Below, one piece after another: positions 26,633 to 36,004 of a stretch of DNA of 64,000 nt. The position numbers and the translations under genes were made by a program. Within the stretch, counting starts at the first letter, position 1. Every line of letters begins with the position of its first letter. Source of the stretch: Armatimonadota bacterium (lineage in GTDB: Bacteria > Armatimonadota > DTGP01 > JAKQQT01); contig DASXVS010000013.1 of assembly GCA_036504095.1 (NCBI GenBank), positions 24,966 to 88,965 on the forward strand, in the 5' to 3' direction. The notes under the pieces are model-generated. The model worked only from the letters and a program-made list of their open reading frames with translations, was not told where the DNA came from and did not search any database.

Positions 26633-28267
26633 ATGTTGAAATTGCATCCAAGGAGTTTTCGGACCCGTCTCGTTGGGTTAGTGCTTTGTGCACTGACGCC
26701 ATCCACGGCATTGATGTTCTACAACGCCGCTGAGCGTCGTGCCGACCGGGAACGGCAGGTACATCAGGATGCCATCCGGCTCATTGAGCGGACCTCCGGC
26801 GAGTGCCAGCGCATCATCGACGGCTCGCGAGACCTCCTGATGGTCGTTTCGGAAACGTCTGACGTGCGGATCAATGACCCGCAAGCGTGTACCGAATTGT
26901 TTCGGCGCATTCTGCCGCGCAATCCGCAGTACAGGAATTTCGGAATGACCGATGCGCACGGCAGATTGATCTGCAGCGCGGTGCCGGCCCGGCCTCACAC
27001 GTTCCTCGGCGACAGGGGGTACATCCAGCGCGCCATCAGGAACGGTACGTTCGCCGTGGGCGAGTATCAAATCGGCAGGGTAACCGGGCGCCCGTCGGTC
27101 AACGTGGCTTATCCGGTCCGCAGTTCAAGCGGCAGCGTGGTGGGGGTGGTGTACGCCGCACTCGATCTCCAGTTCCTCGGACGGCTGACCGCCAGCCTCG
27201 ATCTGCCGCCGGCCGCTGAATTCGTCATCGCCGACCGTAAGGGGACAATCATTGTTGTCGAACCGCCGAACCCCGCGCTGATCGGCCGCCCCTTCCGCTC
27301 CATGCCACAGGGATCGACCGTTTTCCGCATGCGCTCGGGAGTTGCGGAACTGCGTGACGCCCATGGGAAGATGCGCCTCTATGTATTCGCGCCGCTCACC
27401 GAATCCGCGGCCGGCCTGGAGGCAACCGTGTGCGTCGGCGTTCCAAGGTCGGTTGCTTTTGCTGAAGTAGACCGGGTTCGGGTACGCAACGCCGTGATTC
27501 TGCTCTGCGTCGTCGCATTGACGGCGGTTGCGGCATACGTTAGCGCCGATGTCTTCGTGTTGAAGCGCATCCGCGTGCTGGTGGAAACGACCCGCCGACT
27601 GAGCTCGGGCGACCTGACAGCCCGGACCGGTATGGGAGCTCATCGGGACGAACTCGGCTTACTCGCTCGATCGTTTGACGACATGAGCATGTCTCTGGAA
27701 ACCGCCCAGCAGAAACTGCTGGACGCCGAGCGCGATCGGCAACGCGTTTACACCGAGGTCATTCGCGCCGTAACGCACGGCAAATTCAACCTGGTGGCGC
27801 CGGGTGCGATCCCGGAACCACCATCGGTGCAAGCGGACATTGAGGTGAGGGGTGAAGACGACTACACCTTTGTCCGGCGAAAGATCGTCGAGATCGCCAG
27901 AGGCCTGGGCATGGACCACAGCAACACCACCGCTCTTGTTCAGGCTGCGGGCGAAGCTGTCACCAACGCCTTGAAGCATACAACAAGCGGACGCTGCCAG
28001 ATCTTCGCGGAGAGTGACCGCCTCATCGTTCGCGTATCCGACGCGGGCCCCGGCATTAGAGCCGAGGACCTGGCTGCGACAATCCTCCTGCCCGGCTTCT
28101 CCACCAAGGTCTCTCTCGGCATGGGCTTCACCCTGATGCTGGCATTGTCGGACCGGGTCTGGCTTGCCACCGGTCCGGGGGGGACGACCGTTCAGTTGGA
28201 AAAGCAGCTTGCTCCACCCCCGGAACTGGATCCGGCCATCGAAGCCGCCATGGCGCGGATGACCTGA
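26633..28267 (+). CDS. Membrane sensor: dCache-like domain, HAMP and RsbW/RsbT-type ATPase
   Basis: The 544-residue product has an N-terminal membrane helix (LVGLVLCALTPSTALMFY), an extracytoplasmic sensor of about 250 residues with dCache features (YIQRAIRNGTFAVGEYQIG, VAYPVRSSSGSVVGVVYAAL), a second helix (AVILLCVVALTAVAAYV), a HAMP domain (RLSSGDLTARTG...DELGLLARSFDDM) and a C-terminal ATPase. The ATPase has an N-box (AAGEAVTNALKH), G1 (VSDAGPGI) and GMGFTLMLALSDRVW, like anti-sigma or partner-switch kinases rather than histidine kinases; no phospho-acceptor His region is present. It probably phosphorylates an STAS antagonist or binds a sigma factor encoded elsewhere. The ATG lacks a clear ribosome binding site. 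Confidence 0.85.
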   Translation: MLKLHPRSFRTRLVGLVLCALTPSTALMFYNAAERRADRERQVHQDAIRLIERTSGECQRIIDGSRDLLMVVSETSDVRINDPQACTELFRRILPRNPQYRNFGMTDAHGRLICSAVPARPHTFLGDRGYIQRAIRNGTFAVGEYQIGRVTGRPSVNVAYPVRSSSGSVVGVVYAALDLQFLGRLTASLDLPPAAEFVIADRKGTIIVVEPPNPALIGRPFRSMPQGSTVFRMRSGVAELRDAHGKMRLYVFAPLTESAAGLEATVCVGVPRSVAFAEVDRVRVRNAVILLCVVALTAVAAYVSADVFVLKRIRVLVETTRRLSSGDLTARTGMGAHRDELGLLARSFDDMSMSLETAQQKLLDAERDRQRVYTEVIRAVTHGKFNLVAPGAIPEPPSVQADIEVRGEDDYTFVRRKIVEIARGLGMDHSNTTALVQAAGEAVTNALKHTTSGRCQIFAESDRLIVRVSDAGPGIRAEDLAATILLPGFSTKVSLGMGFTLMLALSDRVWLATGPGGTTVQLEKQLAPPPELDPAIEAAMARMT

Positions 28268-28332
28268 CACCGTGTCTGAGCATGCTATTCTGACGATAAT
28301 CACAACGCCCAACCGACCGTACGGAGTCCGCC

Positions 28333-28764
28333 ATGTCACCGCAATCGCCTCGCCATCTGGAGTTGATTCGCCCGATCCGCGTTCAAGGATACGACATCGA
28401 TTTCGCCGGCGTCGTCAGCAACATCGTGTACGTTCGCTGGCTGGAAGACATGCGGTTGGCGATGCTGGACGAGTACTGTCCGTTGGACGGTCTCATCGCA
28501 GAGGGATTGTCGCCGATTCTCGCGCACACCCAGGTGGACTACAGGCGCCCGATCCGCTTGCTCGATCAGGTTACCTGCCGCATGTGGATGACCGGCGTGG
28601 GCAGGGTGAAATGGAGCCTCGCCGCCGAGTTTCTTGTAAACGGTGAAATCGCCGCGGAGGCATCCCAAAGCGGCGGCTTCGTGCGACTCTCAGACAGCCG
28701 GCCCGTTCCCATGCCGGAGTTGTTGGCATCCGCATGGCGGGAAGCAACCGCGAGCATTGGTTGA
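28333..28764 (+). CDS. Acyl-CoA thioesterase, 4HBT/YbgC hotdog family
   Basis: The 143-residue product is a single hotdog domain. The active-site region GYDIDFAGVVSNIVYVRWLED (residues 19 on) corresponds to the D-x-A-G-V-V pattern of YbgC and FadM thioesterases with Asp23 as likely catalytic residue; the later strands (ILAHTQVDYRRPIRLLDQV, WSLAAEFLVNGEIAAEASQ) fit. CGGAG lies six bases before the ATG. It follows the sensor gene after 65 bases and may be co-transcribed. The acyl substrate is unknown. Confidence 0.88.
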   Translation: MSPQSPRHLELIRPIRVQGYDIDFAGVVSNIVYVRWLEDMRLAMLDEYCPLDGLIAEGLSPILAHTQVDYRRPIRLLDQVTCRMWMTGVGRVKWSLAAEFLVNGEIAAEASQSGGFVRLSDSRPVPMPELLASAWREATASIG

Positions 28765-28776
28765 CGTTCAATCGTT

Positions 28777-28815
28777 GAAACGGGGAAGTGTTCAGTGCCT
28801 ACACTTCCCCGTTTC
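28777..28815. terminator. Bidirectional hairpin terminator
   Basis: A 15-base stem (28777-28791 with 28801-28815, arm GAAACGGGGAAGTGT) with a 9-base loop lies between the convergent thioesterase and porin genes, a few bases from each stop. Confidence 0.75.
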
Positions 28816-28833
28816 CTCATTTCCCGTCGGCCC

Positions 28834-30129
28834 CTACAGTTTGCGTCCGTACGCAACCTCGAGACCGACTTCTCCTTGCCTGAGTTGAATGGTCTGCTGT
28901 CCCGGGGCCTCGAGCGGATTGTATCCGGTCACCTTCCGCGTGGGGGCGAACATGGCGGAGAAGGATACTTCGCCGCCCTTCTTCAGGGTCTTCGTGGCGC
29001 CAACCGTGTAATGCATTTCATTGACGCCGGGCGCGATCAGATTGAAGAACACCTCTGAGGCGCGGATAGGCTCTTTGCCGTAGCTGATGCCTGCGCGCCA
29101 TGTCATGTCCTCGCTGGTTTTCGCCTGGTAGCCCAGTTTGAACACGGTTACGTCCTTCCAGCCAAGGCCGATGCCGTTCTCGCCGCCGAGGCCTTTCGTC
29201 GGATCGCCCGCCTCAAAGCCGTAGACATTGGCGAACGGGTTCGCAAGGCTGGGAACCTTGCTGTACCAGATCTTCTGGATGTCGAAGGCCACCACGGACG
29301 CGGGCGCGCACTTGTACGCCAGGCCGATGGTGCCCGTGGCAGGCACGTCCACTTTTCCGCGCTGTGCCATCAGGTCTTCGTAGTCCTTGTAGCGCTTCAT
29401 GCTGATCTTGCTCTGGTAGGACGCCGCCAGAGTAAGGCCTTCGGCCGCTTCCCCTTGCACGCCCACCTTGAAGCCCATGCCCGTGGAGGCTTTGGTGCCC
29501 ATGTTGGTGAGATGGTTAGCGACGCCATCGGCGACGAACGGGGCGAAGGAGCCAAGGCCATCCGCGCCGAACCATTGGATGGCGAAGGGCAGTCCGAGGC
29601 CGAACGAGGCCTTCTCGCCAATCATCCTGGAGTATGAGGGCTGGATGAACAACTGCTTCAGTTTCACGCCGGTCGGTCCGGCGTAGAACGATCCTCTTCC
29701 GCCTCCGGCGCTCGCGGGATACTTGGTGTTGGCGCCGCCGTTGGTGTAGATGGACACGCCCACGGAGCCCCGCGGGTCAATCATGTGGTTCCAGCCGGCG
29801 TTGGGTGCGAGGATGAAATCGCGCTTGCCGCTTACCGATTCCGGAACGAGCGGGAAGGTGTGCGCGGCGCCGGACGGGTTGCCGGTCACCTTGTACTGCG
29901 GGCGGATGCTGAACAGGCCCGCACCCACGTCGAAACGGTTGCCGAGGTAGACCATACCGGCGGGATTGACGGCGGCCTGGACCGAGTCAAGGGGCAGAGC
30001 CACGCCGGCGCCACCCATGCCCTTCGCCTGTGTGCCGTAGCCATAGGCGAAATAGCCGTGCGTTGCATGCACGCAAGTGGGGAAAGCCAGAACGGCGGCG
30101 GCCGCGAGGGCCACGCGGAGATGCTTCAT
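28834..30129 (-). CDS. Outer membrane transport protein, FadL/OmpP1/TodX family
   Basis: The 431-residue product has a signal peptide (MKHLRVALAAAAVLAFPTCVHA) and the family's mature N-terminus: YGYGTQAKGMGGAGVALPLDS followed by VNPAGMVYLGNRFDVG. The remainder alternates amphipathic strands typical of a 14-stranded barrel and ends with a strand finishing in RKL. Family members move hydrophobic compounds across the outer membrane, which shows that this organism is diderm. The frame extends to 30345, but the ATG at 30129 has GGAGGA nine bases upstream and starts the signal peptide. Confidence 0.9.
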   Translation of the reverse strand: MKHLRVALAAAAVLAFPTCVHATHGYFAYGYGTQAKGMGGAGVALPLDSVQAAVNPAGMVYLGNRFDVGAGLFSIRPQYKVTGNPSGAAHTFPLVPESVSGKRDFILAPNAGWNHMIDPRGSVGVSIYTNGGANTKYPASAGGGRGSFYAGPTGVKLKQLFIQPSYSRMIGEKASFGLGLPFAIQWFGADGLGSFAPFVADGVANHLTNMGTKASTGMGFKVGVQGEAAEGLTLAASYQSKISMKRYKDYEDLMAQRGKVDVPATGTIGLAYKCAPASVVAFDIQKIWYSKVPSLANPFANVYGFEAGDPTKGLGGENGIGLGWKDVTVFKLGYQAKTSEDMTWRAGISYGKEPIRASEVFFNLIAPGVNEMHYTVGATKTLKKGGEVSFSAMFAPTRKVTGYNPLEAPGQQTIQLRQGEVGLEVAYGRKL

Positions 30130-30297
30130 GATAAACGATCCTCCAATCGAAGGAAGGGGCGGCAAATCTGCCGCGGAATATATATGGGCCGCCGCAACAC
30201 GGATGACGGTCCATACGCGATGATTATAGACGTAAACATGCCGGTAGCATGCGAGCGGGCATCTGGGAAACGGGAAGGCCTCAGATCCGGCACGAAA

Positions 30298-30356
30298 AAG
30301 GGCTGGGGGCTGAGACAGGATACCCCGTCTCAGCCCCCAGCCCACGTCCCTCAGCC
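30298..30356. repeat. 59-bp palindromic repeat, copy 1
   Basis: All 59 bases recur without change at 33627-33685. The core is a 17-base stem (30300-30316 with 30327-30343). It lies just past the stop of the 30359 gene and may serve as its terminator. Its units follow a 7-base period. Confidence 0.85.
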
Positions 30357-30358
30357 TC

Positions 30359-31105
30359 TTACTTGTACTCGTCCAGCATCCCGGCGAGTTTTCCTGTGTA
30401 CGCGTCGGCAGGCTGCCATGCGTTCCACATCTGCGGGACGGCGATCGTCTGCGGCAGTGTCACCGCGGACGCCCGGCCGTCAACCATCACCACGTTCATG
30501 TACTTGTCGTGGTGGTGAAATACGCCCTTCCCGGTTGAGGGAAGCTGGTTCCAATACCGTACATCAGGGTTACTCCACGAGCCATCTGGCGTGGCGTTGC
30601 CGTCGATCATCCACGGTCCCAGGTCAGGCGCAGCGTTTCGCGTTTCGAGGAGGAGCATGTAACGCCCTGGAGTCTTGACGTCCGTGATGCGGACGGTATC
30701 CGTGGCGCCGGCCGTTAGAACGTACTTCCCGTACATCAAGCCGGCATTGTATGCGTAACTGCGGGGCCAACGTTGGCTCTCGTCGCCTCCGGAGTCAAAG
30801 GCGGCGAAGTTGGTGGGACAGGTGAACAGGGTCTGCGCGCGGGCCGTATCCAGCGCCAGGTATGGGAAGACGACGTCCCTCCACACCTGGCGCGGGCTGC
30901 TCAACCGGTTCGGCGGGAAAGTCCCGTCATAGTCGTCGGCGTAGAGCCGGAGTGCGACACCGATTTGGCGTTCGTTGTTTGAGCAGACCGCGGCGTCTCC
31001 CGTGAGCCGGCCCGCGACGATCGGCGAGACGATCGACATCAGAAATCCGGCGATAGCGGTGATGAACACGACCTCGCCAACCGACGTTGCAGGTTGTTTC
31101 TTCAT
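30359..31105 (-). CDS. Atypical pseudopilin-like protein
   Basis: The 248-residue product has a pseudopilin-like layout: short basic leader, one N-terminal hydrophobic helix (VVFITAIAGFLMSIVSPIVAG) and a globular domain beginning VCSNNERQIGVALRLYADDYDGTFPP, the usual Armatimonadota/Planctomycete pattern (NLKQIGxAxxxYxxDYdG). The peptidase motif is abnormal: the Glu equivalent to position 5 is present (SVGEVV), but the Gly before the cleavage site and the Phe at +1 are replaced. It may not be processed. GGGGAGAG lies upstream of the ATG at 31105; an ATG at 31126 overlapping the previous stop has no site. It follows the beta-helix gene in an apparent operon. Confidence 0.78.
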   Translation of the reverse strand: MKKQPATSVGEVVFITAIAGFLMSIVSPIVAGRLTGDAAVCSNNERQIGVALRLYADDYDGTFPPNRLSSPRQVWRDVVFPYLALDTARAQTLFTCPTNFAAFDSGGDESQRWPRSYAYNAGLMYGKYVLTAGATDTVRITDVKTPGRYMLLLETRNAAPDLGPWMIDGNATPDGSWSNPDVRYWNQLPSTGKGVFHHHDKYMNVVMVDGRASAVTLPQTIAVPQMWNAWQPADAYTGKLAGMLDEYK

Positions 31106-31122
31106 CCGTAGCTCTCCCCTTT

Positions 31123-33507
31123 TCATTGGGCCGGGTCCAGCCCGAAGGCGTTGCGAAGGATGCGCAGTGAATCGCGAAGATCGATCTTGCCGGCGGATGC
31201 GCCGGTCGTCTCGATATCGAGCTTCACCAGATTGGCCACGGTGCTTTGCGCCAATCCGGCGGCGATCCGCAGGGAGGCGACAGCGTCCGCGACGACGAAC
31301 TGGGAGGCGGTGTACTCATAGGCGCCGATATCGACGTGCGCGCCCAAAATGCGCTGCTTGCCATCCAGGTCGGTTGACCCGGGGAGGATATCTGCATCGT
31401 TTCCGGTATCGATGCACGGGGATCCGACGGCAAGACGGTGGTTACCGTGGGCTGCGTCCCGGAACTTCGGGTTCACAGAGATATTGCCGTTGGCGCCAGT
31501 CTGAGTGGGCAGACCGGAGTAGAGCCCCATTCCGCCAAAGACGTCGTTGTTCCGGATGGATGGGGTCGCGGAAGATGAACTGCGTTGGATCCCCCACTTT
31601 ACGCTGTTGATGATGTTATTGGCGATAAGCGGCTCGACCCGGCCGTACAGAATTCCATAGGCCGTGCCATACAGCGTGTTGTTCAGGATGCTCGCAGCGG
31701 AGTTGACCAGGTTGATGCCGATGTCACGAGTGGTAATGAGGTTGCCGGCAATCAGCCCTGCACCACCGCTAAGTCTGATCGCCGAGTCGATGCCGTACGC
31801 AGTCGAAGGTCCACCGGAGAATACGTTGAACAAGATTTCAGGCTGAGAGGACTCCGCGCGGATGGCGCTCCAGTCCACGTTGAACTGATTGCGGCGAAAG
31901 CTCGCTGCATCGTTCGTTTCAGAGATGAAGCCTCGTTTGGCGAACGTGTTGTTGACGAAGCTCGTCGACGTGCCGATCAGAGAGGCGCAGTAGAAAGCGT
32001 CTCTTGCGGTCAGCCCATCCATCAGCGTGAAGGAGTGGCCACCGCGGACCTTGACCGCCGTTGGGAGCGTCCCGGCTGAAACGACCGTTCCGCCCAACTG
32101 GCGGCGGTTGGGCTCGCGCGCCACTTCATTGCCCGTGAATCCGCCGTAGAGGTAAGCAAAGGGGCGCAGCGTGATAGACTCCGGGTAGGTCCCGACCGCA
32201 GCCCAGACCTCGCCGCCCGACAGCATCGCTGTGTCCATGGCCGCCTGGATCGTCTTTTTGGCCTTGCTCCAGTCGGACCCGTCATTCGCGTCGTCGCCGC
32301 TGTCGGCGATCACCCGCACGATGGACGGGGTGACCGTCCAGAGCGTGCCGTCCGATTCGTCCGCGCCGATGTCCACCGTGCCTTGCAGCCGGGGCTGACC
32401 ATCGATGTCGGTGTCTCCGCCGGCAACGGCGGAATCGTCCCCAACATCACGCATCGGGGAATCGGGCTGCAGATGGAAGTTGCCGTACGTCGCGGACGCG
32501 AGCTTTGGATCCGCGGTGATGTTACCGTCCGTTCCCGTTGGGTCGGAGATGCCGTCGAAGGGCATACGCGCGCCGTAGAACCCGTTGGACTTAAGCGAGA
32601 CCCCGGTTGTGCCCGCGATCACGGTGACGCCGGCGAAATGGTAGGCCACAAGGTTGTTCCTCAGGACCGCGGCCGCGCCGTCCAGGGTGACGCCGGTCTG
32701 GCAGGCGATGATGGTGTTGTTGGTTACGGTCGGGGCGCCCCCGACAAAGTAGAGACCGCTTTCGCCGCTCCCCAACACCGCATTATCCCGGAGTACGGCC
32801 GCGCTGTCCCAGCACGTGATGCCGTTGCGCGTCTGACCCAGGAAGGTATTGGCGTGAATGATCGGCGCGCCGCCGTCGAACCGCATCCCGTCAAAATTCG
32901 CATAGCCGCGGTTCGAGGTCACTGCGGGTGAGGACTCGATCGCGTCGATGGCTTCGCGGTTCGCCGTGAAGACGTTACCGGAGATGACCGGAGCGCCTCC
33001 CTCCAACGAAATGCCGAAAAGGCCACCCCGCAAGGTGAATCCATCGAGCCCGCCCGTGGACGGCATATCCACGAACCGTACAATCGGGCCCGTACCATCG
33101 CCCTGCAAAACCGTCAAGTGGATCAGGGGCTCGCGCGCGCCGAAGTCGGTTTCGGTTCCAGCGAAGCCGCCGTAAAGGCGGACCGCCTTGGCGGTCTGAA
33201 TGCTCTCGGCGTAGATTCCTTGAGCGACCCAGATCTCATCATTGTCGGAAGCGGCATCGATCGCTGGCTTCAGAGTCTTAAAAGCGGTGTCCCAGGTCTG
33301 GCCGTTGGGATCGGGACCGGATGCTGCCGCGTTGACGTGGAGAATTGTGGCGCGGGCGCTGAACAGGAATGAGACTGTCAGAATGAGTCCGGCAGTCGCG
33401 ACGAACCGTGGCGCGGCGCGGGCTCGTCTGGGAGACTGGGAGGTGATGACCCGCGATGGGTCGACATCGCGCCGGAGCGCGGCACTACCGTAGCGTGCGC
33501 TAAACAT
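31123..33507 (-). CDS. Large secreted beta-helix protein with two helix domains and dockerin-like C-terminus
   Basis: The 794-residue product has a long basic N-terminus before its hydrophobic signal ([19 protein letters not shown]). Two successive parallel beta-helix domains follow, each opening with the same signature ([15 protein letters not shown]...[10 protein letters not shown], and [15 protein letters not shown]...[10 protein letters not shown]) and closing with a DxGADESD or DIGAYEYT segment. The last 60 residues ([13 protein letters not shown]...[17 protein letters not shown]) are the dockerin-like module. The ATG at 33507 follows AGGAGAG; a longer frame to 33603 lacks support. It precedes the atypical pseudopilin with no gap. 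Confidence 0.85.
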   Translation of the reverse strand: MFSARYGSAALRRDVDPSRVITSQSPRRARAAPRFVATAGLILTVSFLFSARATILHVNAAASGPDPNGQTWDTAFKTLKPAIDAASDNDEIWVAQGIYAESIQTAKAVRLYGGFAGTETDFGAREPLIHLTVLQGDGTGPIVRFVDMPSTGGLDGFTLRGGLFGISLEGGAPVISGNVFTANREAIDAIESSPAVTSNRGYANFDGMRFDGGAPIIHANTFLGQTRNGITCWDSAAVLRDNAVLGSGESGLYFVGGAPTVTNNTIIACQTGVTLDGAAAVLRNNLVAYHFAGVTVIAGTTGVSLKSNGFYGARMPFDGISDPTGTDGNITADPKLASATYGNFHLQPDSPMRDVGDDSAVAGGDTDIDGQPRLQGTVDIGADESDGTLWTVTPSIVRVIADSGDDANDGSDWSKAKKTIQAAMDTAMLSGGEVWAAVGTYPESITLRPFAYLYGGFTGNEVAREPNRRQLGGTVVSAGTLPTAVKVRGGHSFTLMDGLTARDAFYCASLIGTSTSFVNNTFAKRGFISETNDAASFRRNQFNVDWSAIRAESSQPEILFNVFSGGPSTAYGIDSAIRLSGGAGLIAGNLITTRDIGINLVNSAASILNNTLYGTAYGILYGRVEPLIANNIINSVKWGIQRSSSSATPSIRNNDVFGGMGLYSGLPTQTGANGNISVNPKFRDAAHGNHRLAVGSPCIDTGNDADILPGSTDLDGKQRILGAHVDIGAYEYTASQFVVADAVASLRIAAGLAQSTVANLVKLDIETTGASAGKIDLRDSLRILRNAFGLDPAQ

Positions 33508-33626
33508 CGGGCTTCTCTCCTGTGACGTGGAGTCTCGGTTGTGCCCGTCCGCCCGGTTTCCGAACCAGCGGATCGGACCAGGTCTTTGGACGGTATCGTT
33601 CAATGAATTGTTCCCGATCCATTAGC

Positions 33627-33685
33627 AAGGGCTGGGGGCTGAGACAGGATACCCCGTCTCAGCCCCCAGCCCACGTCCCTCAGCC
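33627..33685. repeat. 59-bp palindromic repeat, copy 2
   Basis: Identical to 30298-30356. It lies just past the bcp stop (33694) and upstream of the beta-helix gene; heptamer units of the CCTCAGC type continue into the bcp stop region. Confidence 0.85.
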
Positions 33686-33693
33686 CTGAATTC

Positions 33694-34158
33694 TCAGCCC
33701 TCGATAGCTGCCAGCACCGCTTCCACGTGTCCCTCAACCTTCACCTTCGGCCAGACGCGCCGGATGACGCCGTCGCCGTCGATCAGGAAGGTGGTTCGTT
33801 CGAAGCCCATGTACGTCTTCCCGTAGTTGACCTTCTCCTTCCAGACTCCGTAGGCTTCACAGACGGAGTGGTCTTCATCGGCGAGGAGGGGGAATGGCAG
33901 GGTGTACTTGCCGATGAAGCGGGAGTGTTTCGACGCGGTGTCCGGGGAGATTCCCAATATGGCCACGCCATGCGCCTCGAACTCCGCGCCGAGGTCGCGA
34001 AAGCTGCACGCTTCCCTGGTGCAGCCTGGGGTATCGTCCTTGGGGTAGAAGTAGAGAACGAGCGGCCGGCCGCGGAAATCGGCGAGGGTCACCTCCCGCT
34101 CGCCATCCGCGTCCACCGCGGTGAGCCGGAAATCCGGCGCTATCTGTCCTGGTTCCAT
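33694..34158 (-). CDS. bcp: Thiol peroxidase, BCP/PrxQ-type peroxiredoxin
   Basis: The 154-residue product reduces hydrogen and organic peroxides in the cytoplasm. It carries the BCP active site YFYPKDDTPGCTREACSFRD with peroxidatic Cys46 and resolving Cys51, then GISPDTASKHSRF, LPFPLLADEDHSVCEAYGVW and RTTFLIDGDGVIRRVW. The ATG at 34158 has GGAGG seven bases upstream; the frame upstream to 34599 is not coding. Confidence 0.95.
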   Translation of the reverse strand: MEPGQIAPDFRLTAVDADGEREVTLADFRGRPLVLYFYPKDDTPGCTREACSFRDLGAEFEAHGVAILGISPDTASKHSRFIGKYTLPFPLLADEDHSVCEAYGVWKEKVNYGKTYMGFERTTFLIDGDGVIRRVWPKVKVEGHVEAVLAAIEG

Positions 34159-34208
34159 CGGGGTCCTCCAAAGTGGTTTGCTGGAGGGGAAACCCAAAGG
34201 ACGGCGGG

Positions 34209-34532
34209 CTAGTTCAGGCCGTCGTTTTCGCCATCCAGATCGTTCTGCGCGTCGGTGTAGGTGGAGATCTCTTCGCCGCGGTAGACTGTCACCAGGAAAT
34301 CCTCGCGGTCGAACGATGGGCGATAAGACGAAACCACATCCTGGTCTATCTGGGTGAGGAGTTCCTCTTCCTGGGTTGTGGTGATCTCCATCTCCAGGAT
34401 GAGCGTTCCGTGGATGATATCGCCGGCGTAGTGAAGGTCCAATTGCCCGACGCGATTTTCGCCTTCCCAAACGATGTAGATCTCGCTGTCGCCGGTGCGG
34501 ACGAGCCGCACGAACCGGTATTGTCCGTCCAT
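34209..34532 (-). CDS. Small hypothetical protein
   Basis: The 107-residue product is acidic, with no signal peptide. It begins with beta-strand-like segments (YRFVRLVRTGDSEIYIVWEGE, VGQLDLHYAGDIIHGTLILE) and continues EEELLTQIDQDVVSSY and REDFLVTVYRGEEIS. I do not recognise a family. The first in-frame start is GTG at 34541, overlapping the previous gene's stop, but ATG at 34532 has AGGTG six bases upstream. It is translationally close to the zincin-like gene upstream and bcp follows. Confidence 0.7.
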   Translation of the reverse strand: MDGQYRFVRLVRTGDSEIYIVWEGENRVGQLDLHYAGDIIHGTLILEMEITTTQEEELLTQIDQDVVSSYRPSFDREDFLVTVYRGEEISTYTDAQNDLDGENDGLN

Positions 34533-34537
34533 GGTGG

Positions 34538-35902
34538 TCACCTGCCCCTTCGAGATGATTGCGCGCCCCTAACTTCTGCCCGTCGAACGGTAAGGACACC
34601 GTCCCATTCGATCATCGTCCAACCCGCACTCAGCGTGATGGGTGACTTTACGGCCCGTCCGAGCTGCCGTACAGCGCGTCCATCCAGAATATACCTGCCC
34701 GAGCGTGGGATGCAAATGGGGAGCGGTCCCACGGCGCCACCCCGACGAATTTCCACGGCGGTCCTGACGGCGAGCACGCGAGAGAGCGACGTCAGGAAAT
34801 CCCGGGCGGAACCGCCCCCCGCTCCGTCCAGCGCTTCCAACAGAATTCGGCGTCCATACGCCCCGTCCACATAAAGGGCCGCCCCCAGGAAGTGCTCATA
34901 TCCCTTTCGCCCTTTGTCTGCGAGAAGCCGCGGGTCGGGCCCGGAGCGGGAAAACGCCGTGACCAGAGGCACGAAGTACCGCGCCGCGTAGGGCGCCGCC
35001 TCTACGCCTGGCGCCCAGGCGGAGAGGCGCCCTGACTTGTCCATCAGGGGCAGGAAAAGGCGCTCACCCAGGTCCCCATTCGCCCATGCCTCCGGTTGGG
35101 TGAATCCGTCGATGCCAGGGAGGGCGGCGTGCCCCCACTCGTGCGTCAGCTCCCGCACCCACTCAATGTCGGACCGCGGCGTGTTCGCGGCCTCAATATG
35201 GATCGCTCCGCGCCATTGCCTCGCTCCGGCGGCTCCTTCCGCGCTAATCCAGACCGGCACCGGGTAAACGGCACGGATTTCGGCTCCCAGGACAGGATCG
35301 GTCAGGTCGCTCAGCGCGACAAGGAACCGGCCGACCTGGCGAGCCCGGGCTGGATCGACCCGGTCGGCGCAATGCACGGTGAATCGCAGGGCCAACGTGC
35401 CGGCCTTCAGGACGTAGGCGGAGACGAGAAGAGGGTACGGCATCCCGCTCGTGGGCTCGATGGGAGGTGTGTAGTTCACGAACGGCTTTGGGGAGATCGT
35501 AACGATCGTGGCTCCCCCAACTGTGGTTGTCTCGGCATCGATGGGGTAACCGGGGAGATCTTCCATCAGAAGCCCATCCAGAGAGGGATTCGCCGCCCAG
35601 AGGGATTCCAGGTTCGCTCGCGGGCGCATGGCATCGGGATCCAGCCTCCGCATGGCCGCAAGCAGGTGAGCCGCCGCAGAGGGGCGTTGCTCAGTCAGCG
35701 CCTGCACGAGGTTCTGAAGCGCGGAGAGGTTGCCCCGGTCCAGGGCCGCGGCATCCGGGATCGCCGCCACGGCCTCGTCCATAGAACCGTCCCTGGCGAG
35801 GGTCAGCGCGTGCCGCAGCCGATCGGACGTTTCATCGGCGCGCATCGGGGCGGCCGCCAGTATTGCGACCAGCGATGCGATCAGCAGGTAGCTTTGCCTC
35901 AT
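34538..35902 (-). CDS. Secreted putative zincin-type metalloprotease
   Basis: The 454-residue product has a signal peptide (MRQSYLLIASLVAILAAAPMRA), a helical TPR-like first part (RHALTLARDGSMDEAVAAI, NLVQALTEQRPSAAAHLLAAM) and a central domain with HEWGH (an HExxH zinc motif) in WVRELTHEWGHAALPG near residue 255. No typical third ligand is obvious, so protease activity is inference. The C-terminus is Arg-rich. There is no strong ribosome binding site before the ATG. The next gene begins at its stop. Confidence 0.72.
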   Translation of the reverse strand: MRQSYLLIASLVAILAAAPMRADETSDRLRHALTLARDGSMDEAVAAIPDAAALDRGNLSALQNLVQALTEQRPSAAAHLLAAMRRLDPDAMRPRANLESLWAANPSLDGLLMEDLPGYPIDAETTTVGGATIVTISPKPFVNYTPPIEPTSGMPYPLLVSAYVLKAGTLALRFTVHCADRVDPARARQVGRFLVALSDLTDPVLGAEIRAVYPVPVWISAEGAAGARQWRGAIHIEAANTPRSDIEWVRELTHEWGHAALPGIDGFTQPEAWANGDLGERLFLPLMDKSGRLSAWAPGVEAAPYAARYFVPLVTAFSRSGPDPRLLADKGRKGYEHFLGAALYVDGAYGRRILLEALDGAGGGSARDFLTSLSRVLAVRTAVEIRRGGAVGPLPICIPRSGRYILDGRAVRQLGRAVKSPITLSAGWTMIEWDGVLTVRRAEVRGAQSSRRGR

Positions 35903-36004
35903 TCTGAACTCTTAAGTGAGACTGCCCAACGCGCGGCGCGTGACAACTGGCGGGCTGTTTCGATGACCAAGAGAGGAGGAGCATACGCCGCGCCGTGAGG
36001 GGTG

